From: Fictibacillus phosphorivorans
GTDB taxonomy: Bacteria; Bacillota; Bacilli; Bacillales; Fictibacillaceae
NCBI RefSeq assembly: GCF_001629705.1
Contig: NZ_CP015378.1
Location: forward strand, 620,001 to 684,000
Direction: 5' to 3'
Length of the DNA stretch: 64,000 nt
Shown: piece after piece, positions 51,584 through 59,172 of the stretch
Numbering within the stretch: the stretch's first letter is position 1
Layout of the letters: every line of letters starts with the position of its first letter
Position numbers and translations under genes: made by a program
The notes under the pieces: model-generated
The model's database searches: none
What the model was told of the DNA's origin: nothing
What the model saw: only the letters and a program-made list of their open reading frames with translations

Positions 51584-52261
51584 ATGTCAAATGAGTATTC
51601 CATTTACTTAGTTGAAGATGAACAAGATCTTGCTCAAGTGCTGAAAGCTTACATGGAAAAAGAGGGATGGAGCGTTTCCGTTTTTCACAATGGGGAAGAT
51701 GCTTTGAAGAGTGCTGAAGAGAAGAAGCCTCATCTATGGATTTTAGATATTATGCTACCAGGTATGGATGGCTATGAAATTATTAAAGAGATCAAAAAGA
51801 CTTCAGATATCCCTGTTATTTTTGTTTCCGCTCGAGACCAAGATTTAGATCGTATCGTAGGGCTTGAGTTAGGCAGCGATGACTACTTAGCTAAGCCTTT
51901 CATGCCAAGAGAACTCGTTATTCGCGTAAGAAAATTGTTAACGAGAATCTATGAAACCGGTAACCGCTTACCTCAAACCATTGAAATTACAGGATATATA
52001 ATCGATCCGATCTCTAGAAAGATCACACGTGATGGAGAGATGATCAATCTTACAGGAAAAGAAATCGATGTTCTTCTTTATTTGATTGAGAACAAAGGGA
52101 AATCCCGTAAGCGAGAAGAGATTTTAGAATATGTGTGGGGCGATGATTATTTCGGTTCTGAACGTGCGGTGGATGATGTAATCAGACGCGTGCGTAAGAA
52201 GATGCCTCGATTGAACTTAGAGACCGTCTACGGAGCTGGTTATAGGATCATACCGTCATGA
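51584..52261 (+). CDS. cssR: Secretion-stress response regulator CssR (OmpR family)
   Basis: The 225-residue protein has a receiver domain (1-120) with acidic pocket 'LVEDEQD', phosphoacceptor Asp in 'LWILDIMLPGMDGYE', Lys in 'DYLAKPFMPRELV', and a C-terminal OmpR winged helix ('EEILEYVWGDDYFGSERAVD'). The length and the blocks 'IYLVEDE', 'PHLWILDIMLP' and 'VWGxDYFG' agree with B. subtilis CssR, which senses misfolded secreted protein and induces HtrA-type proteases. The stop overlaps cssS by 4 nt. The gene pair is inserted between yhaN and yhaM. The identity is by recall of the family, not alignment. Confidence 0.82.
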   Translation: MSNEYSIYLVEDEQDLAQVLKAYMEKEGWSVSVFHNGEDALKSAEEKKPHLWILDIMLPGMDGYEIIKEIKKTSDIPVIFVSARDQDLDRIVGLELGSDDYLAKPFMPRELVIRVRKLLTRIYETGNRLPQTIEITGYIIDPISRKITRDGEMINLTGKEIDVLLYLIENKGKSRKREEILEYVWGDDYFGSERAVDDVIRRVRKKMPRLNLETVYGAGYRIIPS

Positions 52262-53622
52262 TTCGCTTAAACCTAACTCAGCGGATTTGGCTTTCATTCG
52301 GGCTGCTGATATTTACGATAGGCCTATTAACGGCGATCATCTATCCACTTTCCATTAAAGATACGCTGACTGAAGAAACGTATCGAATCATAGAGAACGA
52401 GCAGCAGAATGTATGGGATCCCAACAATCAGCTTCCTAGAGAAGGGGAATCTCCAACTGATTTTATTGAAAGAAGGAATGCTGCTCGTGATGTTGGACAT
52501 GTAGTGATTGTTGACAAGTATGCCAACTCACAAGGTGATCCTGTACCTGAAGAAGTTCTTTATGAGATGGCTGAAAAAGCATACAAACAAAAGAAGAATA
52601 AAGGACGTTACGAGCTAACGTATGAAGATGCGACCTTATTTTATGCAATCACAACAAAGACCAACGTAAAAGGCGAAAAGGTGTATTTAATCTCCTATAT
52701 GTGGGATACGTATCGCGATCAAATGGTTAACCGATTATGGCTAAGGCTTGTTTTGATTTTGTTGTTTACAGGTATTTTCTCTATCATCCCTGCGATTTGG
52801 TTAGCACGATATTTGCGTTCACCACTCACCATCTTAGGAAAGCGGTTCGAACAAATCGCTAAACGTAACTGGCAAGAGCCGTTTCATTGGAAGGGAGATG
52901 ATGAATTTTATATCCTTTCCAAACAGTTTGAAGAGATGCGTCAAAACTTGTTAAGACATGACCATGCACAAAAAACGTTTATTCAACATGCTTCTCATGA
53001 ATTAAAAACACCGATTATGACGATTAAGAGTTACGCTCAATCTGTGAAAGATGGCATCATGCCGAAGGATACAACGGAAGATATGATGGACGTGATCTTA
53101 AAAGAAACCGAAAGAATGGAAAAGCGTGTTCAAAACATGCTGTATTATACAAAGCTTGATGCTATGAAACTTGATGTATTAACAAAAGAGAACTTTAACT
53201 TTGGTGATCTAGCAGAAGATATTGTAGAGCGGTTCAGATATCAGCGTGAAGATATCGATTTTAAGATTACAGGTAACCATTACAATCTGAATGGTGATAA
53301 AGAGCAATGGGGCATCCTGCTTGATAATTTAGTTCAGAATGCCTTGCGCTATGCACATCAGACGATTCGCCTCTCCGCTTTTAATAACGGATCTGAATGT
53401 GTTATTGAAGTGTTTAATGATGGAGAACGTCTTACTGGTGTAACAGGAGAAGAGATCTTCCAACCGTTCCGTAAGGGCAATAAAGGTCAATTTGGACTGG
53501 GTCTTGCTATCGTAAAAAGAATTGCGGAATTGCATGGAGGAAAAGTAGTTGCCGAGAATAGAGCAGAAGGGGTAGCTTTTCAGATTAAGATTCCAATTAC
53601 TAGCCTTAAAAGAAAAGGTTAA
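52258..53622 (+). CDS. cssS: Secretion-stress sensor histidine kinase CssS
   Basis: The 454-residue membrane kinase has TM1 (about 10-30), an extracellular sensor domain to about 160, and TM2 (about 165-190, 'IFSIIPAIWLARYLRSPL'). HAMP, phosphoacceptor H-box 'QHASHELKTPIMTIKSYAQS', N-box 'LLDNLVQNALRYAHQ' and G-box 'GQFGLGLAIVKRIAELHGG' follow. Length and topology match CssS. 'ETYRIIENEQ' after TM1 recalls the B. subtilis sensor. It overlaps cssR by 4 nt. prsA, encoding the main extracellular foldase, is 4 kb away, so stress sensing and folding capacity are clustered here. Confidence 0.82.
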   Translation: MIRLNLTQRIWLSFGLLIFTIGLLTAIIYPLSIKDTLTEETYRIIENEQQNVWDPNNQLPREGESPTDFIERRNAARDVGHVVIVDKYANSQGDPVPEEVLYEMAEKAYKQKKNKGRYELTYEDATLFYAITTKTNVKGEKVYLISYMWDTYRDQMVNRLWLRLVLILLFTGIFSIIPAIWLARYLRSPLTILGKRFEQIAKRNWQEPFHWKGDDEFYILSKQFEEMRQNLLRHDHAQKTFIQHASHELKTPIMTIKSYAQSVKDGIMPKDTTEDMMDVILKETERMEKRVQNMLYYTKLDAMKLDVLTKENFNFGDLAEDIVERFRYQREDIDFKITGNHYNLNGDKEQWGILLDNLVQNALRYAHQTIRLSAFNNGSECVIEVFNDGERLTGVTGEEIFQPFRKGNKGQFGLGLAIVKRIAELHGGKVVAENRAEGVAFQIKIPITSLKRKG

Positions 53623-53726
53623 TAGGAGAATCATACACGAGTCTTAAATTTTACCAATTCAGTGTTATGACAAGTAGTTAAATAGACGGATATGCTATAC
53701 TAAAGCAAAGAAAGGCGGGGTGAAAG

Positions 53727-54686
53727 ATGAAAAAAGGACTTGCATTTTATAAGGTAGGAGAAATCGTAGACGGTTTCTTTCTTATCAAATCATCTGTAAA
53801 AGGAACAGCAAGTAATGGTAAACCATTCTTGACGCTAATCCTACAAGATACAACAGGTGATGTGGAGGCAAAACTATGGGATAGTTCACCAGAAGATGAA
53901 GAGCTCTACGCAGCTCAAGCTATCGTAAAACTAGCTGGTGAGATGGGGAACTACAGAGGAAAAATGCAGTTGAAACTTAAAGCCATTCGCCCTGCAACGG
54001 AACTAGATGGTGTTAAGGTTAGTGATTTCCTAGAAACAGCTCCGCTATCCCAAGACGCGATGGTAGAAACAATCACCAAATACATATTTGAGATGAAGAA
54101 TCCAAATATCCAAAGAATCACTAGACACTTGTTAAAGAAACATCAAGCTGAGTTTTTGGAATACCCTGCAGCGGTTAAGAACCACCATGAGTTTGTATCT
54201 GGTCTTGCTTTTCATGTTGTATCCATGTTGGATATGGCAAAAGCGTTCAGCAAACTTTACCCATCTCTAGATACGGATCTTCTATATTCAGGTATCATCC
54301 TGCATGACCTTGGAAAAGTCATCGAGCTGTCAGGACCAGTTGCTGCGTCTTATACACTCGAAGGAAAGCTTCTCGGTCACATTACAATTATGGTCAACGA
54401 GATCGGTAAGGCGGCAGACGAGTTAGAGATTGAAGGAGAAGAAGTAACAGTCCTTCAGCATCTTGTTTTAAGTCACCATAGTAAACCTGAGTGGGGAAGC
54501 CCTAAAGCACCTTTAATTCGTGAAGCAGAGATCCTTCATATGATTGATAATTTTGATGCTAGAATGAATATGATGGACCGTGCTCTCGAAAAGGTACAGC
54601 CTGGAGAATTTACAGATAAGCAGTTTGCTCTAGAAAATAGATCGTTATATAAACCGTTGTTCCAAGGGGAGTTTGCTAAAAATTAA
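53727..54686 (+). CDS. yhaM: 3'-5' exoribonuclease YhaM
   Basis: The 319-residue cytoplasmic nuclease has an N-terminal OB fold (about 1-95: '[20 protein letters not shown]') and a C-terminal HD domain with '[16 protein letters not shown]', the 'ILHDLGK' HD motif near residue 190, and '[15 protein letters not shown]'. It trims RNA and single-stranded DNA from the 3' end. The ATG follows a GGCGGGGTG. In B. subtilis yhaM follows yhaN directly; here cssRS separates them. Confidence 0.93.
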   Translation: MKKGLAFYKVGEIVDGFFLIKSSVKGTASNGKPFLTLILQDTTGDVEAKLWDSSPEDEELYAAQAIVKLAGEMGNYRGKMQLKLKAIRPATELDGVKVSDFLETAPLSQDAMVETITKYIFEMKNPNIQRITRHLLKKHQAEFLEYPAAVKNHHEFVSGLAFHVVSMLDMAKAFSKLYPSLDTDLLYSGIILHDLGKVIELSGPVAASYTLEGKLLGHITIMVNEIGKAADELEIEGEEVTVLQHLVLSHHSKPEWGSPKAPLIREAEILHMIDNFDARMNMMDRALEKVQPGEFTDKQFALENRSLYKPLFQGEFAKN

Positions 54687-54723
54687 TGCGCGCTTCTAAA
54701 GGATTTTAGATGTCTTCATTGAC

Positions 54724-54853
54724 AGTTGATTGAAGTGTAAGGTGCGAGACTCCTGCGGGACAGGTGGGCAGGTGAGACACTTAAGAGTGACACGTACGAA
54801 TGTGGCTCACCGCCTGCCCCGCGGAAAGCGAGCAACCTGAAACGGAAATCAAC
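54724..54853. repeat. Dispersed hairpin element, copy D
   Basis: Left end GTTGATTGAAGTGTAAGGTG, then GCGAGACTCCTGCGGG, GGTGAGACACTTAAGAG, a centre with GTGGCTCACCG, and right end CGCGGAAAGCGAGCAACCTG with AAACGGAAATCAAC. GTTGATT and AATCAAC are inverted ends. It lies 38 bp after the yhaM stop codon and could act as its 3' hairpin; no separate yhaM terminator was seen. Confidence 0.88.
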
Positions 54854-54898
54854 AACTCACAAGGACAACGAAGCACCAAGATTAATAAAATTATCCCA

Positions 54899-54927
54899 TT
54901 GTGTAAAAATGGGAGATATGGTAAATT
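54899..54927 (+). promoter_or_regulatory. Predicted promoter of the MFS leader
   Basis: TTGTGT (54899-54904), 17-bp spacer, TAAATT (54922-54927), about 45 bp before the first leader ORF. Confidence 0.45.
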
Positions 54928-54971
54928 TGGAATTGGAAGTTAAGAAACGAAATTTTAGGAGGCAATGACTC

Positions 54972-55016
54972 ATGGTTAGCATTGTTCAAAGTAAGGTAAG
55001 AAAGCAAGCTAAATAA
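54972..55016 (+). CDS. Putative 14-aa leader peptide upstream of MFS gene
   Basis: AGGAGG stands 9 nt before an ATG that encodes MVSIVQSKVRKQAK and stops 257 nt before the MFS start. The ribosome binding site is strong while the product is tiny, which is the pattern of translated leaders of antibiotic-inducible genes. A second possible leader, ATGCGATCTACCTACTTTTGA (MRSTYF) at 55050, follows another GGGAGG and ends inside the 5' arm of a long-range helix. The peptide sequence itself is not recognised. Confidence 0.5.
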   Translation: MVSIVQSKVRKQAK

Positions 55017-55062
55017 CGTCTAGTCCCATTTAGGGAGGCTTATTTTGCTATGCGATCTACCT

Positions 55063-55219
55063 ACTTTTGAGCAATCTTTCCATGTGTCATCCCGAGCCTT
55101 TTTAACGAAAAGCTTATGGTATGCACATGTGACTGTGTATACTCATAGGCTTTTTTCTATGCTCTCATTGGAAAATTGCTGTATTCACGGCTTGCTTATG
55201 AAAGTGACTGCTCAAAAGT
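55063..55219 (+). promoter_or_regulatory. Probable attenuator in the MFS leader
   Basis: ACTTTTGAGCA (55063-55073) is perfectly complementary to TGCTCAAAAGT (55209-55219), an 11-bp helix that encloses an intrinsic terminator. CATGTG (55081-55086) can also pair with CACATG (55124-55129) in the terminator's left arm, giving an alternative fold. Together with the short ORFs this suggests that ribosome position decides readthrough. Confidence 0.55.
55110..55157 (+). terminator. Leader terminator upstream of the MFS gene
   Basis: AAGCTTATGGTATGCACA (55110-55127) pairs with TGTGTATACTCATAGGCTT (from 55134) with a few G-U pairs and one bulge, loop TGTGAC, followed by TTTTTT. It stands about 115 bp before the MFS start codon, inside the same transcript. 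Confidence 0.7.
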
Positions 55220-55273
55220 CAGATCAGAGAAATCAACAGTGTCGGAAATTACTAGAAGGAAGAAGTGAACAGC

Positions 55274-56584
55274 ATGAGATGGAAAGATTGGGATGCTAAT
55301 CTAAAGGTTCGTTTAATTGGAGAATTTTTTGTAAATCTATTATTTTGGATGTTCTTCCCGTTTATGGCGATTTATTTTTCGGATGAGATGGGGAAAACTA
55401 CGGCTGGTATATTATTGGTCCTGTCACAAGTTGTAGGTGTCATTACTAACCTTGTAGGTGGCTATTGTGCGGACAAATATGGAAGAAAAAAGATGATGGT
55501 CATTTCGGCGTGGGGGCAGGCAATAACGTTTATCTTTTTCTGTTTGGCTAACTCGCCGTGGATGGATTCGCCGATCTTAACGTTCATAGCCTTTTCAGCG
55601 TTAGGATTGTTTGGTTCTCTTTATTGGCCAGCAAGTCATGCGATGATCGCAGATGTTGTAGAAGAAAAGCATAGAAGTGAAGTGTTTGCCGTATTCTACA
55701 CATCGATCAATATATCGGTGGTGTTTGGACCGGTATTAGGAAGTATCTTCTTTTTCTCTTACCGTTTTGAACTATTGCTAGCATGTTTGCTCGTAAGTGT
55801 TGTGTTAGCTGTCGTGTTAGCGAAGTACATTCGTGAAACAGTTCCGGTAAAGAAAGAAGTATTAGAACAAGTAGGAACTGATAAGAATTGGTTCCAAGCG
55901 ATCGGGGAACAGTTGAAAGACTATCGAGTGATCGCGAGTGATAAGTTATTCTTGCTCTTTATTTTAGCGGGTATTCTTGTAGCTCAGACTTTCATGCAAA
56001 TGGATCTACTCCTAGCTGTGTATACAACGGAAAAAGTACCAGAGCAATCGCTTTTCGCCATTGGCAATTGGGACATTTCGTTAACCGGTGAAAAGGTGTT
56101 TGGTTATCTGATCTCGCTTAACGGACTGATGGTAGCTTTATGTACAGTTTGGATGGCTAAATGGATGAATCGTTTTAAAGAAGGAAGGGTCTTTATCCTT
56201 TCAGCACTTCTATACGGTGTGTCGATGCTTGTATTCGGAAGTACGACAATGATGTGGATTCTTTTTGCCGCGATGGTCATCTTTACAACGGCTGAGCTGA
56301 TGGTAGTTGGAATTCAAGAAAGTTTTATTTCTAAGCTTGCTCCTGAAAACATGAGAGGGCAATACTTTGCAGCAGCAGGTCTGCGCTTTACAATCGGACG
56401 TACGATCGCACCGATCTCTATTCCATTAACAATGTGGATTGGTTTTGAGAATACGTTTTATCTTCTATTCGTATTAGCGGTAATGAGTGCTGGGCTCTAT
56501 TACTTGATGTTTCGAGCATTTGATAAAAAAGTGGAGTCCCACAAATCGGAAACAGAATCTAAAGCTAAACCTGCACTTTCATGA
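55274..56584 (+). CDS. MFS efflux transporter with attenuator leader
   Basis: The 436-residue inner-membrane protein has twelve helices; 'GGYCADKYGRKKMMVISAWG' is MFS motif A. The middle cytoplasmic loop is long (about 190-215), and an unusual extended external loop ('EQSLFAIGNWDISLTGEKVF') lies in the second half. It resembles YttB-like multidrug exporters in its start 'MRWKDWDANLKVRL'. A GTG three codons upstream has the SD at 4 nt and is an alternative start. The leader suggests induction by a ribosome-targeting compound. It is inserted between yhaM and yhaL, which are adjacent in B. subtilis. Confidence 0.85.
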   Translation: MRWKDWDANLKVRLIGEFFVNLLFWMFFPFMAIYFSDEMGKTTAGILLVLSQVVGVITNLVGGYCADKYGRKKMMVISAWGQAITFIFFCLANSPWMDSPILTFIAFSALGLFGSLYWPASHAMIADVVEEKHRSEVFAVFYTSINISVVFGPVLGSIFFFSYRFELLLACLLVSVVLAVVLAKYIRETVPVKKEVLEQVGTDKNWFQAIGEQLKDYRVIASDKLFLLFILAGILVAQTFMQMDLLLAVYTTEKVPEQSLFAIGNWDISLTGEKVFGYLISLNGLMVALCTVWMAKWMNRFKEGRVFILSALLYGVSMLVFGSTTMMWILFAAMVIFTTAELMVVGIQESFISKLAPENMRGQYFAAAGLRFTIGRTIAPISIPLTMWIGFENTFYLLFVLAVMSAGLYYLMFRAFDKKVESHKSETESKAKPALS

Positions 56585-56648
56585 CATAACTTCTTATCAC
56601 CCTTCATAGACTGAATTAAAAGCTTGTCTAATAAGGGGGAGTTAATCG

Positions 56649-57002
56649 ATGAAAGGATACGCTGCTTTATTTTTCGGTGCTATACTCATAGCTGCATTTG
56701 TGTTAAAAGAATATTCAGCTGGAGTGGGCAACTTCTTTACTATGACTCCATGGTGGGTGTATTTCGTGCTTTGCGGCATTATCTATAGCGGTTATCGAAT
56801 CGTTACATTGTTCCAAGAAGATCGAGAAATTGAACAAAGAGTGATTGAAGAAGAAGGCAGAGTATATATGGAGCGTATCGAGAGAGCGAAGGCTCAGGAA
56901 TCAGCTCAACCTTCCGCTGAAGATGACGATGCAGAGGATTTAGTTGCAGCAGCAGGGGATGAAGATCATTACCATGATGACTCAAATCAAAATCGTCTGT
57001 AG
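56649..57002 (+). CDS. yhaL: Sporulation protein YhaL
   Basis: The 117-residue protein has two hydrophobic segments (about 3-20 and 35-55). The YhaL core is 'WWVYFVLCGIIYSGYRIVTL' followed by 'EQRVIEEEGRVYMERIERAK', and there is a long acidic C-terminal tail ending in His/Asp. It is membrane-anchored with the charged part in the cytoplasm. It lies next to prsA, as in B. subtilis, where yhaL is a sporulation gene. The protein seems longer than the B. subtilis one because of the extra N-terminal helix and acidic tail (from memory). GGGGGAG precedes the ATG. Confidence 0.85.
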   Translation: MKGYAALFFGAILIAAFVLKEYSAGVGNFFTMTPWWVYFVLCGIIYSGYRIVTLFQEDREIEQRVIEEEGRVYMERIERAKAQESAQPSAEDDDAEDLVAAAGDEDHYHDDSNQNRL

Positions 57003-57010
57003 AATGAAGA

Positions 57011-57040
57011 AAAAGGCCTGCAAAGAGCAGGTCTTTTATT
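57011..57040 (+). terminator. Terminator of yhaL
   Basis: AAAAGGCCTGC (57011-57021) pairs with GCAGGTCTTTT (57027-57037, one G-U) around AAAGA. Confidence 0.85.
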
Positions 57041-57082
57041 GTTCTGTCTTTTTAGAGTAGACATGTTTGGCTGATGTTTTCA

Positions 57083-57187
57083 TTTTTATTTGATGGTCTG
57101 CCTTTTTTATGTGATGACTTGTATTTTTTATGTGATTTACCATAATTTTTATGTGATTCGCCACAATTTTTATGTGAACTGTAACTT
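57083..57187. repeat. 21-bp tandem array, 5 units (inverted ATCACATAAAAA core)
   Basis: Units start at 57083, 57104, 57125, 57146 and 57167, each beginning TTTTTATNTGA followed by a free 10-bp stretch. Read on the minus strand the core is TCACATAAAAA, the same as in the array at 35660. It lies between the convergent terminators of yhaL and prsA. Confidence 0.85.
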
Positions 57188-57245
57188 CTCTGTGGCTATT
57201 GCATCCAATTATATCCCCCATAGCCTTCTGCATAAGTACAAAACA

Positions 57246-57277
57246 AAAACCAGACCCCATCAAGGGTCTGGTTTTCA
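57246..57277 (-). terminator. Terminator of prsA
   Basis: AAAACCAGACCC (57246-57257) pairs perfectly with GGGTCTGGTTTT (57264-57275) around CATCAA. Between it and the prsA stop, the 7-bp unit ATTTCAT is repeated three to four times. Confidence 0.93.
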
Positions 57278-57303
57278 TATTTCATATTTCATATTTCATG
57301 CCA

Positions 57304-58203
57304 TTATTGTTGAGGCATTTGTGGCATTTGAGGTTGTTCAGCTTTCTTTTCCATTTGTTCTTTTAATTTTTTATCTTTTACTTGAACATCTGCTTTTTTC
57401 TTCAGCTTTTCTAAGATTTCAGTGATAGGTTTCGCTTTTTGCTGCTTAAGCTCTTGTTCGATCTGTTCTTTCTTGTCTTCGAACTTGTTTTCACGCTTGT
57501 CCGTTACTTTAATGATGTGGTAACCATATTCAGATTTAACCAGGTCACTTGTTTTTCCTTTTTCAAGGGTAAAAGCAACTTTATCGAACTCAGGAACCAT
57601 TGCGCCTTTACCGAAGAAGCCAAGGTCTCCACCTTTTGATTTCGAACCAGGGTCTTTAGAGTATTCTTCTGCTAATTTAGCAAAGTCTCCACCTTCGTTC
57701 AATTTCTTTTGAACTTCTTTTGCTGTCTTCTCATCATCTACAAGAATGTGGCTTGCTTTAACTTCTGTTTTGTACTTTTCTTCAAATGTTTTCTTCATTT
57801 CAGCTTCAGAAATCTTAACGCCTTCTGTTGCTGCTTTTTCATTTAAGAGCATAGATTTGATGCGTTCTTTTAGCTGTTTTTCGTCAGATAATCCGTTTTG
57901 CTCAAGCGCTTGTTTGAAAGCATCCTCGCCACCAAGTTCTTCTTTGATCTTATCTGTTTCTTTCTCAATCTCTTTGTCTGTTACTTTATATTTATCTTCA
58001 AGCACCATTTCGTCGATCATTTGATTAAGAACTTGATCCCCGTACTGTTCCTTCATCTTATTGTAGAATTGCTCTTTCGTAATATCTCCTGCTTTAGATT
58101 CTACGATGGCTTCTGAATCAGCACCACCAGCATTATTACAAGCGGATAATGAAATTAGTCCCGCTGTGAGTCCAATTGATAACATCCATTTTTTCATTTT
58201 CAA
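57304..58203 (-). CDS. prsA: Foldase lipoprotein PrsA (peptidyl-prolyl isomerase)
   Basis: The 299-residue extracytoplasmic foldase helps secreted proteins fold at the membrane-wall interface. The signal peptide has lipobox LSAC with Cys at 22. The parvulin (PpiC) domain spans about 135-225: 'ASHILVDDEKTAKEVQKKL', 'DPGSKSKGGDLGFFGKG', 'SEYGYHIIKVTD'. N- and C-terminal helical chaperone parts are rich in Lys/Glu/Gln. Length is normal. It is monocistronic and convergent with yhaL. The secretion-stress pair cssRS and the protease regulator gene scoC lie within a few kb. Confidence 0.96.
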   Translation of the reverse strand: MKMKKWMLSIGLTAGLISLSACNNAGGADSEAIVESKAGDITKEQFYNKMKEQYGDQVLNQMIDEMVLEDKYKVTDKEIEKETDKIKEELGGEDAFKQALEQNGLSDEKQLKERIKSMLLNEKAATEGVKISEAEMKKTFEEKYKTEVKASHILVDDEKTAKEVQKKLNEGGDFAKLAEEYSKDPGSKSKGGDLGFFGKGAMVPEFDKVAFTLEKGKTSDLVKSEYGYHIIKVTDKRENKFEDKKEQIEQELKQQKAKPITEILEKLKKKADVQVKDKKLKEQMEKKAEQPQMPQMPQQ

Positions 58204-58429
58204 ACACTCCTACTGTGAAGTAATAATTTAACAACTCTTACTATAGCATAAACGTTATGGGTATTCCTATTCAATAAATGAAATATGAGAAAATTTACAC
58301 ATTATAAATCCAGTATTTTCGGGTATTCTACACGATTTTAATAAAAAAATTTAAAAAACCGGGTCATTCGTCTAATCACAATAGGGCGTATCACTATATG
58401 ATATGGAGAAAGAAAAGGGAGGTATGATG

Positions 58430-58522
58430 ATGGGTTATGGTTACGGTCATGGGGGAGGATTAGCACTAATCTTAGTTCTTTTTATCCTTCTCATCATTAT
58501 TGGAGCTTGTTACTGCTATTGA
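58430..58522 (+). CDS. YjcZ-family small membrane peptide (copy 1)
   Basis: The 30-residue peptide begins MGYGYGHGGGLALILVLFIL and ends in a Cys/Tyr cluster: a Gly/Tyr/His-rich head, one membrane helix, and a short tail. This is the layout of YjcZ-type sporulation peptides. GGGAGG lies 7 nt before the third of three consecutive in-frame ATG codons. Probably membrane-inserted in the mother cell or forespore; the precise role is not known. Confidence 0.82.
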   Translation: MGYGYGHGGGLALILVLFILLIIIGACYCY

Positions 58523-58560
58523 TGGTGAATAAAAATTTAAATGAATGAAAAGGGCGAATG

Positions 58561-58590
58561 CCTATGCGTGTATAACGGGTCATGCATAGG
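58561..58590. repeat. Inverted repeat between the two YjcZ-type genes
   Basis: CCTATGC (58561-58567) and GCATAGG (58584-58590) form a 7-bp stem with a 16-nt loop and no T tract. A leader or processing hairpin is possible. Confidence 0.4.
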
Positions 58591-58623
58591 ATAGTGTACA
58601 GAATATCAAAGGAGGTGGCTTTC

Positions 58624-58719
58624 ATGGGTTACGGTGGATACGGGCATGGAAAAGGCTTCGCATTGATTGTTGTGTTGTTTATTCTTTTGATTATCGTAGG
58701 TGCTGCATGTTTCTGCTAA
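58624..58719 (+). CDS. YjcZ-family small membrane peptide (copy 2)
   Basis: The 31-residue peptide begins [20 protein letters not shown] and ends '[11 protein letters not shown]', clearly a paralogue of the gene 100 bp upstream (same Gly/Tyr head, same helix, same Cys end). AAAGGAGG lies 8 nt before the ATG. The two genes are likely a recent tandem duplication and probably share regulation in sporulation. Confidence 0.82.
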   Translation: MGYGGYGHGKGFALIVVLFILLIIVGAACFC

Positions 58720-58853
58720 AATAAATGACGGCTAAGCAGGACCTTTTCTTATGAAGGGGGACTGATCAGGCTTGACGTTTATAAGCAGTTTCGTTAATGT
58801 GTGTTTTACTACTCTTGATCAAAAGGTGCAGCATGTGTATGGTACGGTTACTC

Positions 58854-58885
58854 AAGGGGGAATGCAATCTAGCTTCCCCCTTTTT
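58854..58885 (+). terminator. Terminator downstream of the YjcZ pair
   Basis: AAGGGGGAA (58854-58862) pairs perfectly with TTCCCCCTT (58874-58882), followed by TTTATATTTTTT. It lies 135 bp after copy 2; no gene was recognised in between. Confidence 0.85.
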
Positions 58886-58892
58886 ATATTTT

Positions 58893-59072
58893 TTATAGAA
58901 CGTTTGAAACATAGGAAGAAATGAGCAGAATGGTAATAGATACGTTAATCGTTCGATAAACAGAGTCTTGCTGTTTTGAGGACAAGTTCTTTTTGTCACA
59001 TAACTTGTGAGTGAGTGAATTAAATACGAATAAAAAGATTGGTGCCAAAAAAACGAAGATATAGCCTGCCAT
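58893..59072 (-). CDS. Small membrane protein (59 aa), unknown
   Basis: Frame MAGYIFVFLAPIFLFVFNSL, then a charged middle (THKLCDKKNLSSKQQDSVYR) and a second hydrophobic helix near the C-terminus (INVSITILLISSYVSNVL). GGAGG stands 7 nt before the ATG, and the N-terminal helix is convincing. A longer frame overlaps on the same strand but has no ribosome binding site, so this shorter one is preferred. Two-helix topology; no recognised family. It is convergent with the YjcZ genes. Confidence 0.68.
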   Translation of the reverse strand: MAGYIFVFLAPIFLFVFNSLTHKLCDKKNLSSKQQDSVYRTINVSITILLISSYVSNVL

Positions 59073-59172
59073 ATGAAAACCTCCAACATGAACTACTTGT
59101 TTAACTTTACCAAAATATGTGGAATATGAATAGGAAAATAACTTCTAAGAGATGAGAGAGGAAGAGAAACTT

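Noticed and set aside
55045..55299. 84-codon TTG-started frame overlapping the MFS start
   Set aside because: It follows a GGGAGG, but its sequence has no protein-like pattern, it spans the terminator and long-range helix, and it overlaps the MFS gene. I treat the region as a structured leader with short ORFs.
58766..59089. 107-codon minus-strand frame
   Set aside because: It overlaps a shorter frame (58893-59072) that has a GGAGG at correct spacing and a clean membrane-protein pattern; the longer frame has neither.
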